Part shown: in pieces, positions 43,538-51,470 of the stretch
How the letters are laid out: each line of letters opens with the position of its first letter
How positions within the stretch are numbered: position 1 is the stretch's first letter
DNA from: Elusimicrobium simillimum
GTDB lineage: Bacteria; Elusimicrobiota; Elusimicrobia; Elusimicrobiales; Elusimicrobiaceae
Direction: 5' to 3'
Length of the DNA: 64,000 nucleotides
Assembly: GCF_049639735.1 (NCBI RefSeq)
Contig: NZ_JBEVVA010000003.1
Span: 310,001-374,000 of the forward strand
Translations under genes and position numbers: made by a program
The notes under the pieces: model-generated
The model's database searches: none
Told to the model about the DNA's origin: nothing
The model's input: the letters and a program-made list of their open reading frames with translations, nothing else

Positions 43538-44605
43538 TTAGCTTGGCATTCTGCCGGCCATAAGCTCGGCTATAGGTTTGGTGAGTTCAAATTTGCTCAT
43601 AACAACTTGTATAGCCGCGGTCATAGGCACCGCTAAAAACGCGCCCGCCACGCCCCATATGAGCGACCAAAATACAAGCACGCATATAACAGTTACCGGG
43701 TGCATGTCAGTGCCGCTGCCCATAATCTTAGGTTCTAATATATTGCCTATTATAAACTGTGTGGCTATGCATAGCGACATAATTACCACAAACTTAGGCC
43801 CCAGCCCGTACTGCAGAAAAATAACAGGTATGGGCAGCATTACCGCCACTATAGAGCCTACGTTAGGAATATAGTTAAGCAAAAAGGTTATTACGCCAAA
43901 CATAAACGCCATTTCTACCTTAAAAGCAGCCAGTATTATCCATACCACTATGCCTGTGCCCAAAGAGACAATAGTTTTTGCGGTTATATAAAAGGAAATT
44001 TTTGACTGTATTTCCTGCGCGGATTTATGGGCCTCTTTAGGCTGCTCAGCTTCTTTTTCAGAAGAGGAATTATTGCCCACAAAGAAAAACAACAATATTA
44101 TTATTACTAAAAATGTTTTTACCGTAAGCGATAACAGCGTGCCGCCCACTCCTTTTACAAAGTTAAATACAGGCAAGTTGGCCAGGGTTTCCATAATAGA
44201 GGCGCTGTTAACATGAATATCATAAGTTGCCATAAGCTGCGTAACCCAGTTGGTAAGAGAGAGCAGTTTTTCTTTATAAGCGTCTATTCCGCTTATAAAA
44301 CTGCCTATTGAGTTTGATATAAAAATAACCACAAAGGTAAGTACGGTGGTTATAAGTAAAAACGTAACCCCCAGCACCAGGAGCCTGGGCAATTTGGTTT
44401 TTTTGGTGGCGTATCTTAAAAAAGGCGCCATAACAGTGTAGATAAGCACCGATATTACAAACGGTATAGCTACAGAGCGTGTGAATATAAGCGTATATGC
44501 CACCGCGACGGAGGCCAGTATAATAAGACAAACGGTGTTAACCTGCGAAGAGGTTACGCTTCTTCTTGCCATTTCTTTTACAGTTTCTTTTGTGGTTTGT
44601 TCCAT
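43538..44605 (-). CDS. AI-2E family (PerM/UPF0118) membrane transporter
   Basis: The 355-residue integral membrane protein matches the AI-2E/PerM family: FVISVLIYTVMAPFLRYATKK near the N-terminus, a long central loop with coiled-coil character, and the C-terminal cluster NYIPNVGSIVAVMLPIPVIF, then GNILEPKIMGSGTDMHPVTV and FWSLIWGVAGAFLAVPMTAA. Family members include Na+/H+ antiporters and an AI-2 exporter; substrate here is unknown. It is 5 bp downstream of the coiled-coil gene, and the histidine kinase gene lies just upstream of that. Confidence 0.88.
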   Translation of the reverse strand: MEQTTKETVKEMARRSVTSSQVNTVCLIILASVAVAYTLIFTRSVAIPFVISVLIYTVMAPFLRYATKKTKLPRLLVLGVTFLLITTVLTFVVIFISNSIGSFISGIDAYKEKLLSLTNWVTQLMATYDIHVNSASIMETLANLPVFNFVKGVGGTLLSLTVKTFLVIIILLFFFVGNNSSSEKEAEQPKEAHKSAQEIQSKISFYITAKTIVSLGTGIVVWIILAAFKVEMAFMFGVITFLLNYIPNVGSIVAVMLPIPVIFLQYGLGPKFVVIMSLCIATQFIIGNILEPKIMGSGTDMHPVTVICVLVFWSLIWGVAGAFLAVPMTAAIQVVMSKFELTKPIAELMAGRMPS

Positions 44606-44610
44606 ACTTT

Positions 44611-45132
44611 TTAGTAGCGTCTGCTACTCCCCTTTGTTTCTAAAGTTTTGCTAAGCTCTCTTGCCATAAAAAGTATTTTGCTGGCAAGCTTGTCTAAATT
44701 TAACGAGGCCGCTTCCAGTAGCCATATGTTTAATTTTAAAGGCGACGCTTTTACCACGGGGTACAGGTAGCCGAACTGTGTCGCAACCTCATCTATAGCG
44801 CGGGTAATAACGCGGGCTTTTATGTTAAGCGTTTTCACTTCCAGGCCGTATTCTTCGGCTATTTCTTTTTTATTAAACTGTCTTAATTTGTCGCGTGTAG
44901 TTGTCCAAAATTCTTCCATATTATTGGAAAAATCAAAAAAATCTTTAGCCATGGTGTTAAAATCCAACTCCAGCGTTTCATCGCGCACGGGTATATTTTT
45001 TTTAATTTGCGCGGACACCATTTCCAGGCGCGGCGACATGTTGGACATTTGTTGTGATATCGCGCCAATGGTGTTTCTCATATCGTCCAGGCGGGCAAGA
45101 GTCGCTTCAAAAAATTTATAAATTTCTGTCAT
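44611..45132 (-). CDS. coiled-coil protein of unknown function
   Basis: I do not recognise this 173-residue protein. It is predicted to be almost wholly helical, with heptad-like stretches (DDMRNTIGAISQQMSNMS, NNMEEFWTTTRDKLRQF), no signal peptide, no membrane segment and no catalytic motif. It lies between a soluble histidine kinase gene (1 bp upstream) and an AI-2E-type permease gene (5 bp downstream), all on the minus strand, so the three are surely cotranscribed. A signalling partner or scaffold for the kinase is a reasonable guess but unproven. Confidence 0.7.
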   Translation of the reverse strand: MTEIYKFFEATLARLDDMRNTIGAISQQMSNMSPRLEMVSAQIKKNIPVRDETLELDFNTMAKDFFDFSNNMEEFWTTTRDKLRQFNKKEIAEEYGLEVKTLNIKARVITRAIDEVATQFGYLYPVVKASPLKLNIWLLEAASLNLDKLASKILFMARELSKTLETKGSSRRY

Positions 45133-45133
45133 A

Positions 45134-45886
45134 TTAATTAGGCAGGGTTAAAGAAAATACGGAGCCTAACCCCACGTCGCTTACTACGCTGATGGACGCT
45201 TCGTGCAGGTCCATAACTCTTTTAACAAAAGGCAGGCCAAGGCCCCAGCCTTCCACCTGTCCGGTAAAAAATTCGTCCACCTGGTAAAATCTGTCAAAAA
45301 TTCTGCTGACTTCACCGGGGCGTATGCCGGAGCCGTTGTCTTTAACGGATATCGAAATATTGCTGCTGTGTTTAAGGCAGTAGATTTTGGTAATTTTTTC
45401 AACGTTTTTATTGAATTTTACGGCGTTTAAAACCAATTCTCTTAAGGCGGATTTTAACAGCGTTTCATTACCCATAACGGTAATATCGGAGGGACAGTTT
45501 ATTTCTATTCTTATATTTCCAAAAATTATGTGGTCGCCTTTTATAAGCAGCGTGGTCTCGGCCGGCGCGTCTTCAAGCGTTAACGCGCTTTTAGCCGCGT
45601 CAAAAATAATTTCTCTTACGTTAAGCGGGGTTTTTGTTATGTCTTGCGCTTTCATGTCATCGGCTTTGCCAAACATGAGCAGGCGGTCTATAAGGTCGGC
45701 CAGGTTTTTGCCCTGCTTATTTATTTCCTCAATAGCCTTGGCGGTAAACGGGGACAACTTTTCCTTGTCTTTTTGAAACAAAACAGCGTCCGAGTACCCG
45801 TTTATAATAGACAGCGGGGTACGCAGTTTGTGTGATATCAAAGATATTATCCTTGCGCCTATATCCTCTTTTTTATCGTTAAGCAT
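45134..45886 (-). CDS. soluble sensor histidine kinase (HisKA-HATPase only)
   Basis: The 250-residue protein holds only the kinase core. The phospho-acceptor is His19 in LISHKLRTPLSIINGY; the ATPase domain has the N box NAVKFNK, the G1 box VKDNGSGI, the F box IFDRFYQVDEFF and the G2 box GWGLGLPFV. There is no membrane segment and no room for a PAS or GAF sensor domain (18 residues precede the His). No response regulator gene is nearby. The coiled-coil gene starts 1 bp after its stop codon and may supply the sensory or localising part. The cognate regulator must be elsewhere. Confidence 0.88.
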   Translation of the reverse strand: MLNDKKEDIGARIISLISHKLRTPLSIINGYSDAVLFQKDKEKLSPFTAKAIEEINKQGKNLADLIDRLLMFGKADDMKAQDITKTPLNVREIIFDAAKSALTLEDAPAETTLLIKGDHIIFGNIRIEINCPSDITVMGNETLLKSALRELVLNAVKFNKNVEKITKIYCLKHSSNISISVKDNGSGIRPGEVSRIFDRFYQVDEFFTGQVEGWGLGLPFVKRVMDLHEASISVVSDVGLGSVFSLTLPN

Positions 45887-45893
45887 ATATCCT

Positions 45894-46733
45894 CTAGAAC
45901 GCGGCGCTTAAAGATATTCTAAAAATATCTCTCTTGCTGCCGCCTCTGCAAATAATATGGTTATAACCTATGTCGCCTTTAAATCTTTTGCCTATGGGGA
46001 AGTCATTTCCTACTAAAATAGAATGTTCCGGCCTGGTTGTATAGTACTCAATAAATGAATATGACAGGTAAATATTGGCGCCTTTTTCAAGCATGCGGGT
46101 GAATGTTGTGCCAACCGAGTATTTGGGCAGCTGGTTAATAAAATCAAAGGTGTTGATATTTGCTATCTGGTTTTGGTCTAAAATACTTTTTACTTTGTTA
46201 ACGCCGCTTATTCCGTTGGTATACTGGTAGGCGCTGCCGTTAACGCCAAAAAAGAACGCGTTAAAAAAGTTTTTTCTAAGAGCGAGGTAGTAACCTATTT
46301 CGCCCATATTCTTTCTTTTATCGCCGGAGTCGGTGGAAATGTCGGCCTTTTGGTTTGCGTAAGAAACAGCCAGGTGCGCCTGAGTGTATTTATCGTCAAC
46401 AACATTGTTTTCCATAGCCAAAAGCAAATGGGCCGACGCGCCAAAAGCGTACAGGTCATCAGCTTTTGTTGTTGCAAAAGGGCTTAATGTAATTTGCATC
46501 CAGTCGTCCGTATGCACCAGCGGCGCGGAGAACATAAGTATTTTGTCTTTAATATCGTCATGGTCTATATAAGACGCTTCCAGCCCCATAGCAAAGCGTG
46601 TGGTAATGGGGGCTACTACCGACAAATCATTTCTCATAAAGTCAGAATTTATAAAAAACGAGTCGCTAACTTTAAGCGCGTGCAAATTAGCGGCGGCTAA
46701 AAATAAAGAAAGTATAACTGTTAATTTTTTCAT
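45894..46733 (-). CDS. putative outer-membrane beta-barrel protein
   Basis: The 279-residue protein has a signal peptide (MKKLTVILSLFLAAANLHA) and a beta-rich body ending in a C-terminal Phe (ISLSAAF), the usual mark of BAM-assembled outer-membrane barrels. Alternating hydrophobic strands such as MWDYIDHD-like turns and YSVGTTFTRMLEKGANIYLS fit a porin-like fold. I chose the ATG at 46733, where the signal peptide begins, rather than the in-frame ATG at 46751. No specific family is recognised. It is the first gene of the minus-strand unit containing the histidine kinase, 8 bp upstream of it, and diverges from a phosphatase-like gene with 39 bp between starts. Confidence 0.7.
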   Translation of the reverse strand: MKKLTVILSLFLAAANLHALKVSDSFFINSDFMRNDLSVVAPITTRFAMGLEASYIDHDDIKDKILMFSAPLVHTDDWMQITLSPFATTKADDLYAFGASAHLLLAMENNVVDDKYTQAHLAVSYANQKADISTDSGDKRKNMGEIGYYLALRKNFFNAFFFGVNGSAYQYTNGISGVNKVKSILDQNQIANINTFDFINQLPKYSVGTTFTRMLEKGANIYLSYSFIEYYTTRPEHSILVGNDFPIGKRFKGDIGYNHIICRGGSKRDIFRISLSAAF

Positions 46734-46772
46734 ATATAAATAGATTAGCAAATTTTATAGTAAAATAAGAAT

Positions 46773-47945
46773 ATGAAAAAAATAATTATACCCGTTTTTC
46801 TGTTAATTTCCCTTAATCTTGCAGCGGCGCAGATTGTGCGCGGCCCGTATGTGGAAAACCCTACCCTTACCTCCGCCACCGTAAAATGGACTACGGACGC
46901 GCCGGCCGTTTCGTGGTTGGAATACGGCCCCGCCCCCAAGTGTGACCAAATTATGGCGATTTCCCCGGAAGGCACAGACCATAAAATAGAATTGTTCGGT
47001 TTGGTTGCAAATAAAGATTTTTGCTACAAAGTTTACGCTCAAAACAATGAAGGCGCAGGCGTGCAAACCCCGGTATCAGGCACGTTTAAAACATTATACA
47101 GCCCTGAACGCAAGATTGTTAAGTTTGTAATTTTCGGCAATACTGCGGGCGGCGAGGTGCTGGCGCCGGCTTTGGTAGAAAAACTACAAAAGCATAATCC
47201 CGATTTTTATATTCATACGGGTGATTTGATTTCCACGGGCTCCGCGTCGGACGCGGATAAAGAATTTTTTGCCCCGTATGCTGAGCTCTTTAGAAAAGCG
47301 CCCATGTTTATAGCCGTTGGCGAGAAGGAATACGGCCCTGAAAGGGACAAAAAAGAGGCCCGCCTGTTTTTCCGCCAAAATTATACCAAACTGCACACAA
47401 TGACATGGAGCAAAGGCACCCCCAATTATTATTATTTTGACACGGCAAACGCGCGTTTTTTCTTTTTAGACACATCTTTTGCCAACGGGGCGGTTAACGC
47501 GCCCGCTATAGACAAAGACAGCGCGCAATACGCCTGGCTCAGAACCTCGTTAGCCTCTACCGAGGCGGGTAAATGGAAAATAGCCGTTATGCACGCCCCC
47601 GCTTACTCCTCTGGCGCCAAAGGTTCTAACTTGGCTGTAAGAGACACATTTTCAACTTTATTTGAATATTATGGGGTAAAGGTGGTATTTCAGGGGGATG
47701 AGTTTAACTATGAACGTGTTTTCCCTGTTAAAAACGGTGTTGAGCATATTAATGGCGTGCCCTATATCACATTTGGCACAGGCGCCGCGCCCGAACTTAC
47801 CAAACGTGAATTTAAAGAACCTTGGACGGCCCGTTTCCTTTCTTCCCAAGTTTACGGCGTGGGTGAAATTGTTGACCGCAAACTTACTTTAACAGTTTAT
47901 AATTTAGAAGATAAAGTTATAGAAACTGTCGAAATTTACCTCTAA
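46773..47945 (+). CDS. exported purple-acid-phosphatase-like protein with degenerate active site
   Basis: The 390-residue protein has a signal peptide (about 1-19), an N-terminal Fn3-like domain (IVRGPYVENPTLTSATVKW to about 105), and a metallophosphoesterase fold. Of the metal-binding motifs, GDL (IHTGDLISTG) and the His of VMHAPAYSSG remain. The first motif reads FGNTAGG where Asp is expected, GNHE is replaced by GEKE, and GHxHxYER is replaced by GDEFNYER. Most metal ligands are therefore lost and it is probably catalytically dead or uses another chemistry. The body is otherwise well preserved, so this is not a decaying gene. It precedes tRNA-Gln. Confidence 0.82.
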   Translation: MKKIIIPVFLLISLNLAAAQIVRGPYVENPTLTSATVKWTTDAPAVSWLEYGPAPKCDQIMAISPEGTDHKIELFGLVANKDFCYKVYAQNNEGAGVQTPVSGTFKTLYSPERKIVKFVIFGNTAGGEVLAPALVEKLQKHNPDFYIHTGDLISTGSASDADKEFFAPYAELFRKAPMFIAVGEKEYGPERDKKEARLFFRQNYTKLHTMTWSKGTPNYYYFDTANARFFFLDTSFANGAVNAPAIDKDSAQYAWLRTSLASTEAGKWKIAVMHAPAYSSGAKGSNLAVRDTFSTLFEYYGVKVVFQGDEFNYERVFPVKNGVEHINGVPYITFGTGAAPELTKREFKEPWTARFLSSQVYGVGEIVDRKLTLTVYNLEDKVIETVEIYL

Positions 47946-48011
47946 GCTTCACAAAAACACTTAAAAAATGGTAAAATTAGTTATAGTTAGTTCAGTTTTA
48001 CACAATTTTAT

Positions 48012-48085
48012 TTCGGGATGGTGAAATGGTATCACAGGCGCCTCTGGAGCGCTTATTCTAGGTTCGAATCCTAGTCCCGAAACCA
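48012..48085 (+). tRNA. tRNA-Gln (anticodon CUG), CCA encoded
   Basis: Acceptor TTCGGGA/TCCCGAA, D-arm GTGAAATGGTATCAC, anticodon stem GGCGC/GCGCT with loop CTCTGGA (CUG at 48044-48046), T-arm CTAGG/CCTAG with loop TTCGAAT, discriminator A and encoded CCA (48083-48085). The other two tRNA genes in the window lack CCA. The 3' end from 48074 onward forms the left arm of a perfect inverted repeat. Confidence 0.95.
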
Positions 48086-48145
48086 TATTTAAAACAAACA
48101 CCCGCACAAAAGTGCGGGTGTTTGTTTTAAATATGGTTTCGGGAC
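48074..48145 (+). terminator. 34-bp perfect inverted repeat that includes the tRNA-Gln 3' end
   Basis: The left arm (48074-48107) begins inside the T-stem/acceptor strand of tRNA-Gln and runs through CCA and 22 downstream bases; the right arm (48112-48145) is its exact complement; the loop is AAAA. The GC-rich top (CACCCGCAC/GTGCGGGTG) followed by TTTGTTTT works as a terminator, but the extension of pairing through the tRNA acceptor end goes well beyond what termination needs. Degenerate paired sequence (TTCGCGGTCC, GCTTCGCGTCCC) continues to about 48235. Confidence 0.85.
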
Positions 48146-48254
48146 TTTGCGCTTCGCGGTCCTTGCAGGACGGCTTTCGCTTCGCGTCCCGGGCAGTCGC
48201 TCTCTGCGTTCGCTCAGTTTTCATCAGCGGTTTAAATTTTCTTCAGATTTTGGC

Positions 48255-48334
48255 GGATTTTTTATTTTTCTACTTCCACCACACCCACCGTGTTCCCGCA
48301 CCAAGTGTGGTGGAAGTAGAAAAATAAAAAATCC
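48255..48334. repeat. long-hairpin repeat, family R3 (copy B)
   Basis: A perfect 30-bp inverted repeat (48255-48284 with 48305-48334) encloses a 20-nt loop, CCACCGTGTTCCCGCACCAA. The CACACCC and CCAAGTGTG apical motifs match copies A and C, and ACTCAAA follows the right arm. The outer CCCC/GGGG closing elements are eroded. With the tRNA inverted repeat it accounts for most of the gap 48086-48429, which otherwise shows only an AT-rich stretch before the M23 gene. Confidence 0.78.
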
Positions 48335-48429
48335 ACTCAAACTCTTGTGAAAATTTTCTTCTATAACGGCACTTATATTAATATTTATTAATACTGCCGT
48401 TTATTTGATTATTATGATAAAATAAATTT

Positions 48430-49326
48430 ATGCTTAACTTCCTCTCTAAACTGTTAAAAGAACGTGTGGATATTGTTATTATGCCGCGCACTATGGGGTC
48501 GCATAAAATAAAGACCAGGTTTTCTACCATAATCATAGTTCTTTTAGTATGGGCGGTAAGCGTTATAGGTTCTTGCGTAATTTTAGTTAAAAGTTACGAC
48601 TACAGCCTTACCCGCGCGGATAACCAGCTTTTAAAAGCCAAGCTGGCCATTATAGGGGAAGAACTTGAACGCGGGCGTAAACTGCTTAAACAGACGGAAG
48701 ACTCTGACCGCCAAATAAGGCAAATGATAGGCATGCCCCCGGGTAAAGCAATACCATTACCGGGCTCAGAAGAGGAAAAGCTTAATTTTGAAAAGATTTT
48801 CGCACGCGGCAGCGGCGACATTAACGAAGACGAATACAAAGAATACCTTGAGGGTATAGAAACAGCTGCTGCGGCGCGTATAGCAAGTTATACGGAAATT
48901 GTGTGGTATTACGCTAATAAGAAAAATACCATTAACGCCACCCCGTCAATCAGGCCTTCAAAAGGCAGAATTACTTCGGGTTACGGGTACCGTATGTCAC
49001 CGTTTGGCGCCCCAACAGGCGCGCAGCATAAAGGTTTAGACTTTGCCGATAAGCCCGACAGCCCCATTGTGGTAACAGCTGACGGCGTGGTAAGGCACAC
49101 GGGCTGGGCCAGCGGTTTTGGCCAGGCGGTACTGGTTGACCATGGGTTTGGCTACTCTACGCTTTACGGCCACGTTACGGGTATTACCGTAAAGGCCGGC
49201 GACGTTGTAAAACGCGGCGATAAAATTGCTACTATGGGCACCACGGGCCGTTCAACCGGCGTGCATTTACATTATGAAGTATGGTTAAACGGCAACCCTG
49301 TTGACCCTAAAAAATATCTTGACTAA
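48430..49326 (+). CDS. M23 family metallopeptidase (LytM/DipM-like), membrane anchored
   Basis: The 298-residue protein has one N-terminal membrane segment (about 31-53), a periplasmic coiled coil (about 60-100) and a C-terminal M23 domain. Zinc ligands are His200 and Asp204 (QHKGLDF) and His281 (VHLHYEV), with catalytic His248 (YGHVTG), so it should be an active peptidoglycan endopeptidase, or an amidase regulator if the activity is not used. A bactofilin gene follows after 27 bp, the same pairing used in helical and curved bacteria to localise cell-wall cutting. No strong Shine-Dalgarno is seen before the ATG. Confidence 0.92.
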   Translation: MLNFLSKLLKERVDIVIMPRTMGSHKIKTRFSTIIIVLLVWAVSVIGSCVILVKSYDYSLTRADNQLLKAKLAIIGEELERGRKLLKQTEDSDRQIRQMIGMPPGKAIPLPGSEEEKLNFEKIFARGSGDINEDEYKEYLEGIETAAAARIASYTEIVWYYANKKNTINATPSIRPSKGRITSGYGYRMSPFGAPTGAQHKGLDFADKPDSPIVVTADGVVRHTGWASGFGQAVLVDHGFGYSTLYGHVTGITVKAGDVVKRGDKIATMGTTGRSTGVHLHYEVWLNGNPVDPKKYLD

Positions 49327-49353
49327 ATAATAAAGAAGGCGGAGGATGTTAAT

Positions 49354-49737
49354 ATGAGTTTTCTTAAAAAAAATACAGATTTTACTTCCGGGGAGCATAT
49401 CTCCATAATCAGTGCGGAATGTTACTTTCAGGGCACACTTAATGTGCAGGGCTCGCTTCGTGTGGACGGGCGTTTAAACGGTTCCGTTGATAACGCCAGG
49501 CACATTGTTGTGGGCGCCGAAGGCAGCGTAGAGGGCGACCTTAGCGCGGCGGCCATAATAGTAAGCGGCAAAGTAAAAGGCAATATTTGCGCCGACGAGT
49601 TGGACGTTTTAAGCACCGCCGATATTAAAGGCGATATACGCGCCGGAAAAATTATTGTGGAAGAGGGCGCCACATTAAACGGCATGGTAGTAGTAGCCCC
49701 CATAGAAGCAAAAGAAGAAACCAAAATTAAAAAATAG
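49354..49737 (+). CDS. bactofilin (polymer-forming cytoskeletal protein)
   Basis: The 127-residue protein is a bactofilin: a short tail, then a right-handed beta-helix of regularly spaced turns (QGTLNVQGSLRVDGRLNGSV, then VGAEGSVEGDLSAAAIIVSG, then GDIRAGKIIVEEGA). Bactofilins polymerise without nucleotide under the membrane and position cell-wall enzymes. A GGAGG Shine-Dalgarno is present. Adjacent M23 peptidase and SurA-N-type genes suggest a shape- or wall-related operon. Length is normal for the family. Confidence 0.93.
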   Translation: MSFLKKNTDFTSGEHISIISAECYFQGTLNVQGSLRVDGRLNGSVDNARHIVVGAEGSVEGDLSAAAIIVSGKVKGNICADELDVLSTADIKGDIRAGKIIVEEGATLNGMVVVAPIEAKEETKIKK

Positions 49738-49745
49738 AGGACCAC

Positions 49746-50432
49746 ATGATATCTTTACTCGGCAAATACAAAAAAATAATTTTAGTAGTTGTAATATCTT
49801 GTTTTTTAGGCAGTATTTTTTACTTAGGTTACGGCGCGGTGTCCGGCAGCGTTAACGCCAACTCAACGGTAGCTATTGTAGGGACGGAAAATATTCCCGC
49901 TTACCAGTATAACCGCTTATTAAGAGCGCAGGAAATGCAGTTTAGAAGCCTGGGTATTGACATGGAAGAGAATACACTCAACTTCTTAAAACAGCGCGTT
50001 TTACAAACACTTCTTTTTGAAAGCGCCATGGTGCAGACCGCGGCCAAATACGGTTTGTTTGTGTCTGACTATGAACTTGCCTCTACCATACATTCTTCAC
50101 CGTCGTTTAACTTTAATGGTCTTTTTGACAAAAAAGCTTATGTGTGGACGGTGCGCAACCAGCTTGGCATGACGACCGAAGAGTACGAAAACCAAGAACG
50201 CAGAAATATTCTTATGAACAGAATGGGGCAGATGGTTGTGTCGGCATTTAAAACAACTCCGCAGGAACTTAAATATAATTTTAAATCACAGTACGGTTCG
50301 GTAAAAGATTTTGACAAAAAAGCGGCGGAATTTACGCCCACGGTAATGGAAACAAAAGCACTTGCCGCGCAAAACTTTTTTCTCTCAGATTATAATTCTA
50401 ACAATAACGTCAAAGTTTTATTACAGGAGTAA
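49746..50432 (+). CDS. membrane-anchored SurA-N/PpiD-like chaperone domain protein
   Basis: The 228-residue protein starts with a membrane anchor (about 10-33), followed by a SurA/PpiD N-terminal-type domain: VGTENIPAYQYNRLLRAQE, LNFLKQRVLQTLLFESAMVQ and the helix pair with YELASTIHSSPSFNFNGLFD and EEYENQERRNILM. This is the chaperone part of PpiD. The parvulin prolyl isomerase domain is missing: the protein ends about 70 residues after the chaperone region. It probably holds unfolded envelope proteins at the periplasmic side of the inner membrane. It lies 8 bp after the bactofilin gene and 2 bp before a kinase gene. Confidence 0.78.
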   Translation: MISLLGKYKKIILVVVISCFLGSIFYLGYGAVSGSVNANSTVAIVGTENIPAYQYNRLLRAQEMQFRSLGIDMEENTLNFLKQRVLQTLLFESAMVQTAAKYGLFVSDYELASTIHSSPSFNFNGLFDKKAYVWTVRNQLGMTTEEYENQERRNILMNRMGQMVVSAFKTTPQELKYNFKSQYGSVKDFDKKAAEFTPTVMETKALAAQNFFLSDYNSNNNVKVLLQE

Positions 50433-50434
50433 CC

Positions 50435-51349
50435 GTGCAACACGTTTTAGTAGTGGGCGTTATAGGCTTTGATTCTATTACCAACTGCCGCGGCCGCGTA
50501 GAGCAGGTTTTGGGCGGCTCCGCGCCGTATTCGGCGGTGTCCTCAAGCTACTTTTCCAAAACGCATCTTGTAGGCGTGGTGGGGGATGATTTTAAAGATG
50601 AGCACCGCAGTCATTTTAAAAAACGCGGCGTTGATATAGACGGCGTGCAAACAGTAGACGGCAAGACATTTTTTTGGGCTGCAGAGTATGACAAAGACTT
50701 TAAAAACGCTTTTACCAAAGTTACCGACCTTAACGTATACGCGGGCTTCAAGCCTGTAGTAATCCCGCAGTATAAACACATTAAACACGCTTTTTTGGCC
50801 AACCTTGACCCTGAAATGCAGCTAAGCCTTATTAAGCAAATGCCTAAGCGCGAGCTTATTACCTGCGACACTATGAACTATTGGATAAACTCCAATCTGC
50901 CGGCGGTAAAAAAGGTTATTAAACAAACCGATATTTTGTTTGTAAGCGAGTCTGAGGCAAGGTTACTTACGGGTGAGTACAATTTAATTAAAGCCGGTAA
51001 AGACATTTTAAAAATGGGCGCTAAGCACGTTATTATTAAGCTGGGCCCCAACGGCGCTATGCTGGTAAGCCCTCTTGGTTTGGCGCAGTTGCCGCCGGTA
51101 CTGGTTGAGGATATTTACGATACCACCGGCGCGGGGGACACCTTTGGCGGCGCTTTCACAGGTTTTTTAGCTAATAAGAAAAATTGGAATAATCTTACCG
51201 CAATCAAATCCGCCATGGCGGTAGGCACGGTTATGGCCAGTTTTGCTATAGAAAGCTTTAGCATAGACCGCTTGGCGCACCTTAAACAAGGCGAGATTAA
51301 CAAGCGTCTTACAAGTTATATTAAAGCGCAGTGTAATTTTAAGTTTTAA
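50435..51349 (+). CDS. PfkB family sugar/nucleoside kinase
   Basis: The 304-residue protein belongs to the ribokinase/PfkB family. It has LGGSAPYSAVSSSYF near residue 28 (substrate side, normally GG-x-xN), VGDDFKDEHRSHFKKRGVD, and the C-terminal signature DTTGAGDTFGGAFTGFL with catalytic Asp in GAGD. The start is GTG at 50435 behind CAGGAG. Substrate could be a sugar, sugar phosphate or nucleoside; the sequence does not decide. It ends the M23-bactofilin-SurA-N run and is followed by a strong terminator. Confidence 0.9.
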   Translation: MQHVLVVGVIGFDSITNCRGRVEQVLGGSAPYSAVSSSYFSKTHLVGVVGDDFKDEHRSHFKKRGVDIDGVQTVDGKTFFWAAEYDKDFKNAFTKVTDLNVYAGFKPVVIPQYKHIKHAFLANLDPEMQLSLIKQMPKRELITCDTMNYWINSNLPAVKKVIKQTDILFVSESEARLLTGEYNLIKAGKDILKMGAKHVIIKLGPNGAMLVSPLGLAQLPPVLVEDIYDTTGAGDTFGGAFTGFLANKKNWNNLTAIKSAMAVGTVMASFAIESFSIDRLAHLKQGEINKRLTSYIKAQCNFKF

Positions 51350-51365
51350 TAAGTAATACTGACTT

Positions 51366-51403
51366 AACGGGCAAACAAAGGTTACTGCGTTTGCCCGTTT
51401 TTT
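51366..51403 (+). terminator. Rho-independent terminator after the PfkB kinase gene
   Basis: An 11-bp perfect stem (AACGGGCAAAC at 51366-51376 with GTTTGCCCGTT at 51389-51399), 12-nt loop, and a TTTTTT run. Confidence 0.92.
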
Positions 51404-51470
51404 AATGCAATAAAAATTAAATTTAAGCGTTGTATTGGTGTAAGGGTTTTAAACCCGCACCCAAGGGGTC

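Noticed and set aside
48112..48350. Short plus-strand open frames after tRNA-Gln
   Set aside because: They cover inverted repeats and R3 copy B; they overlap each other in different frames and resemble no protein.
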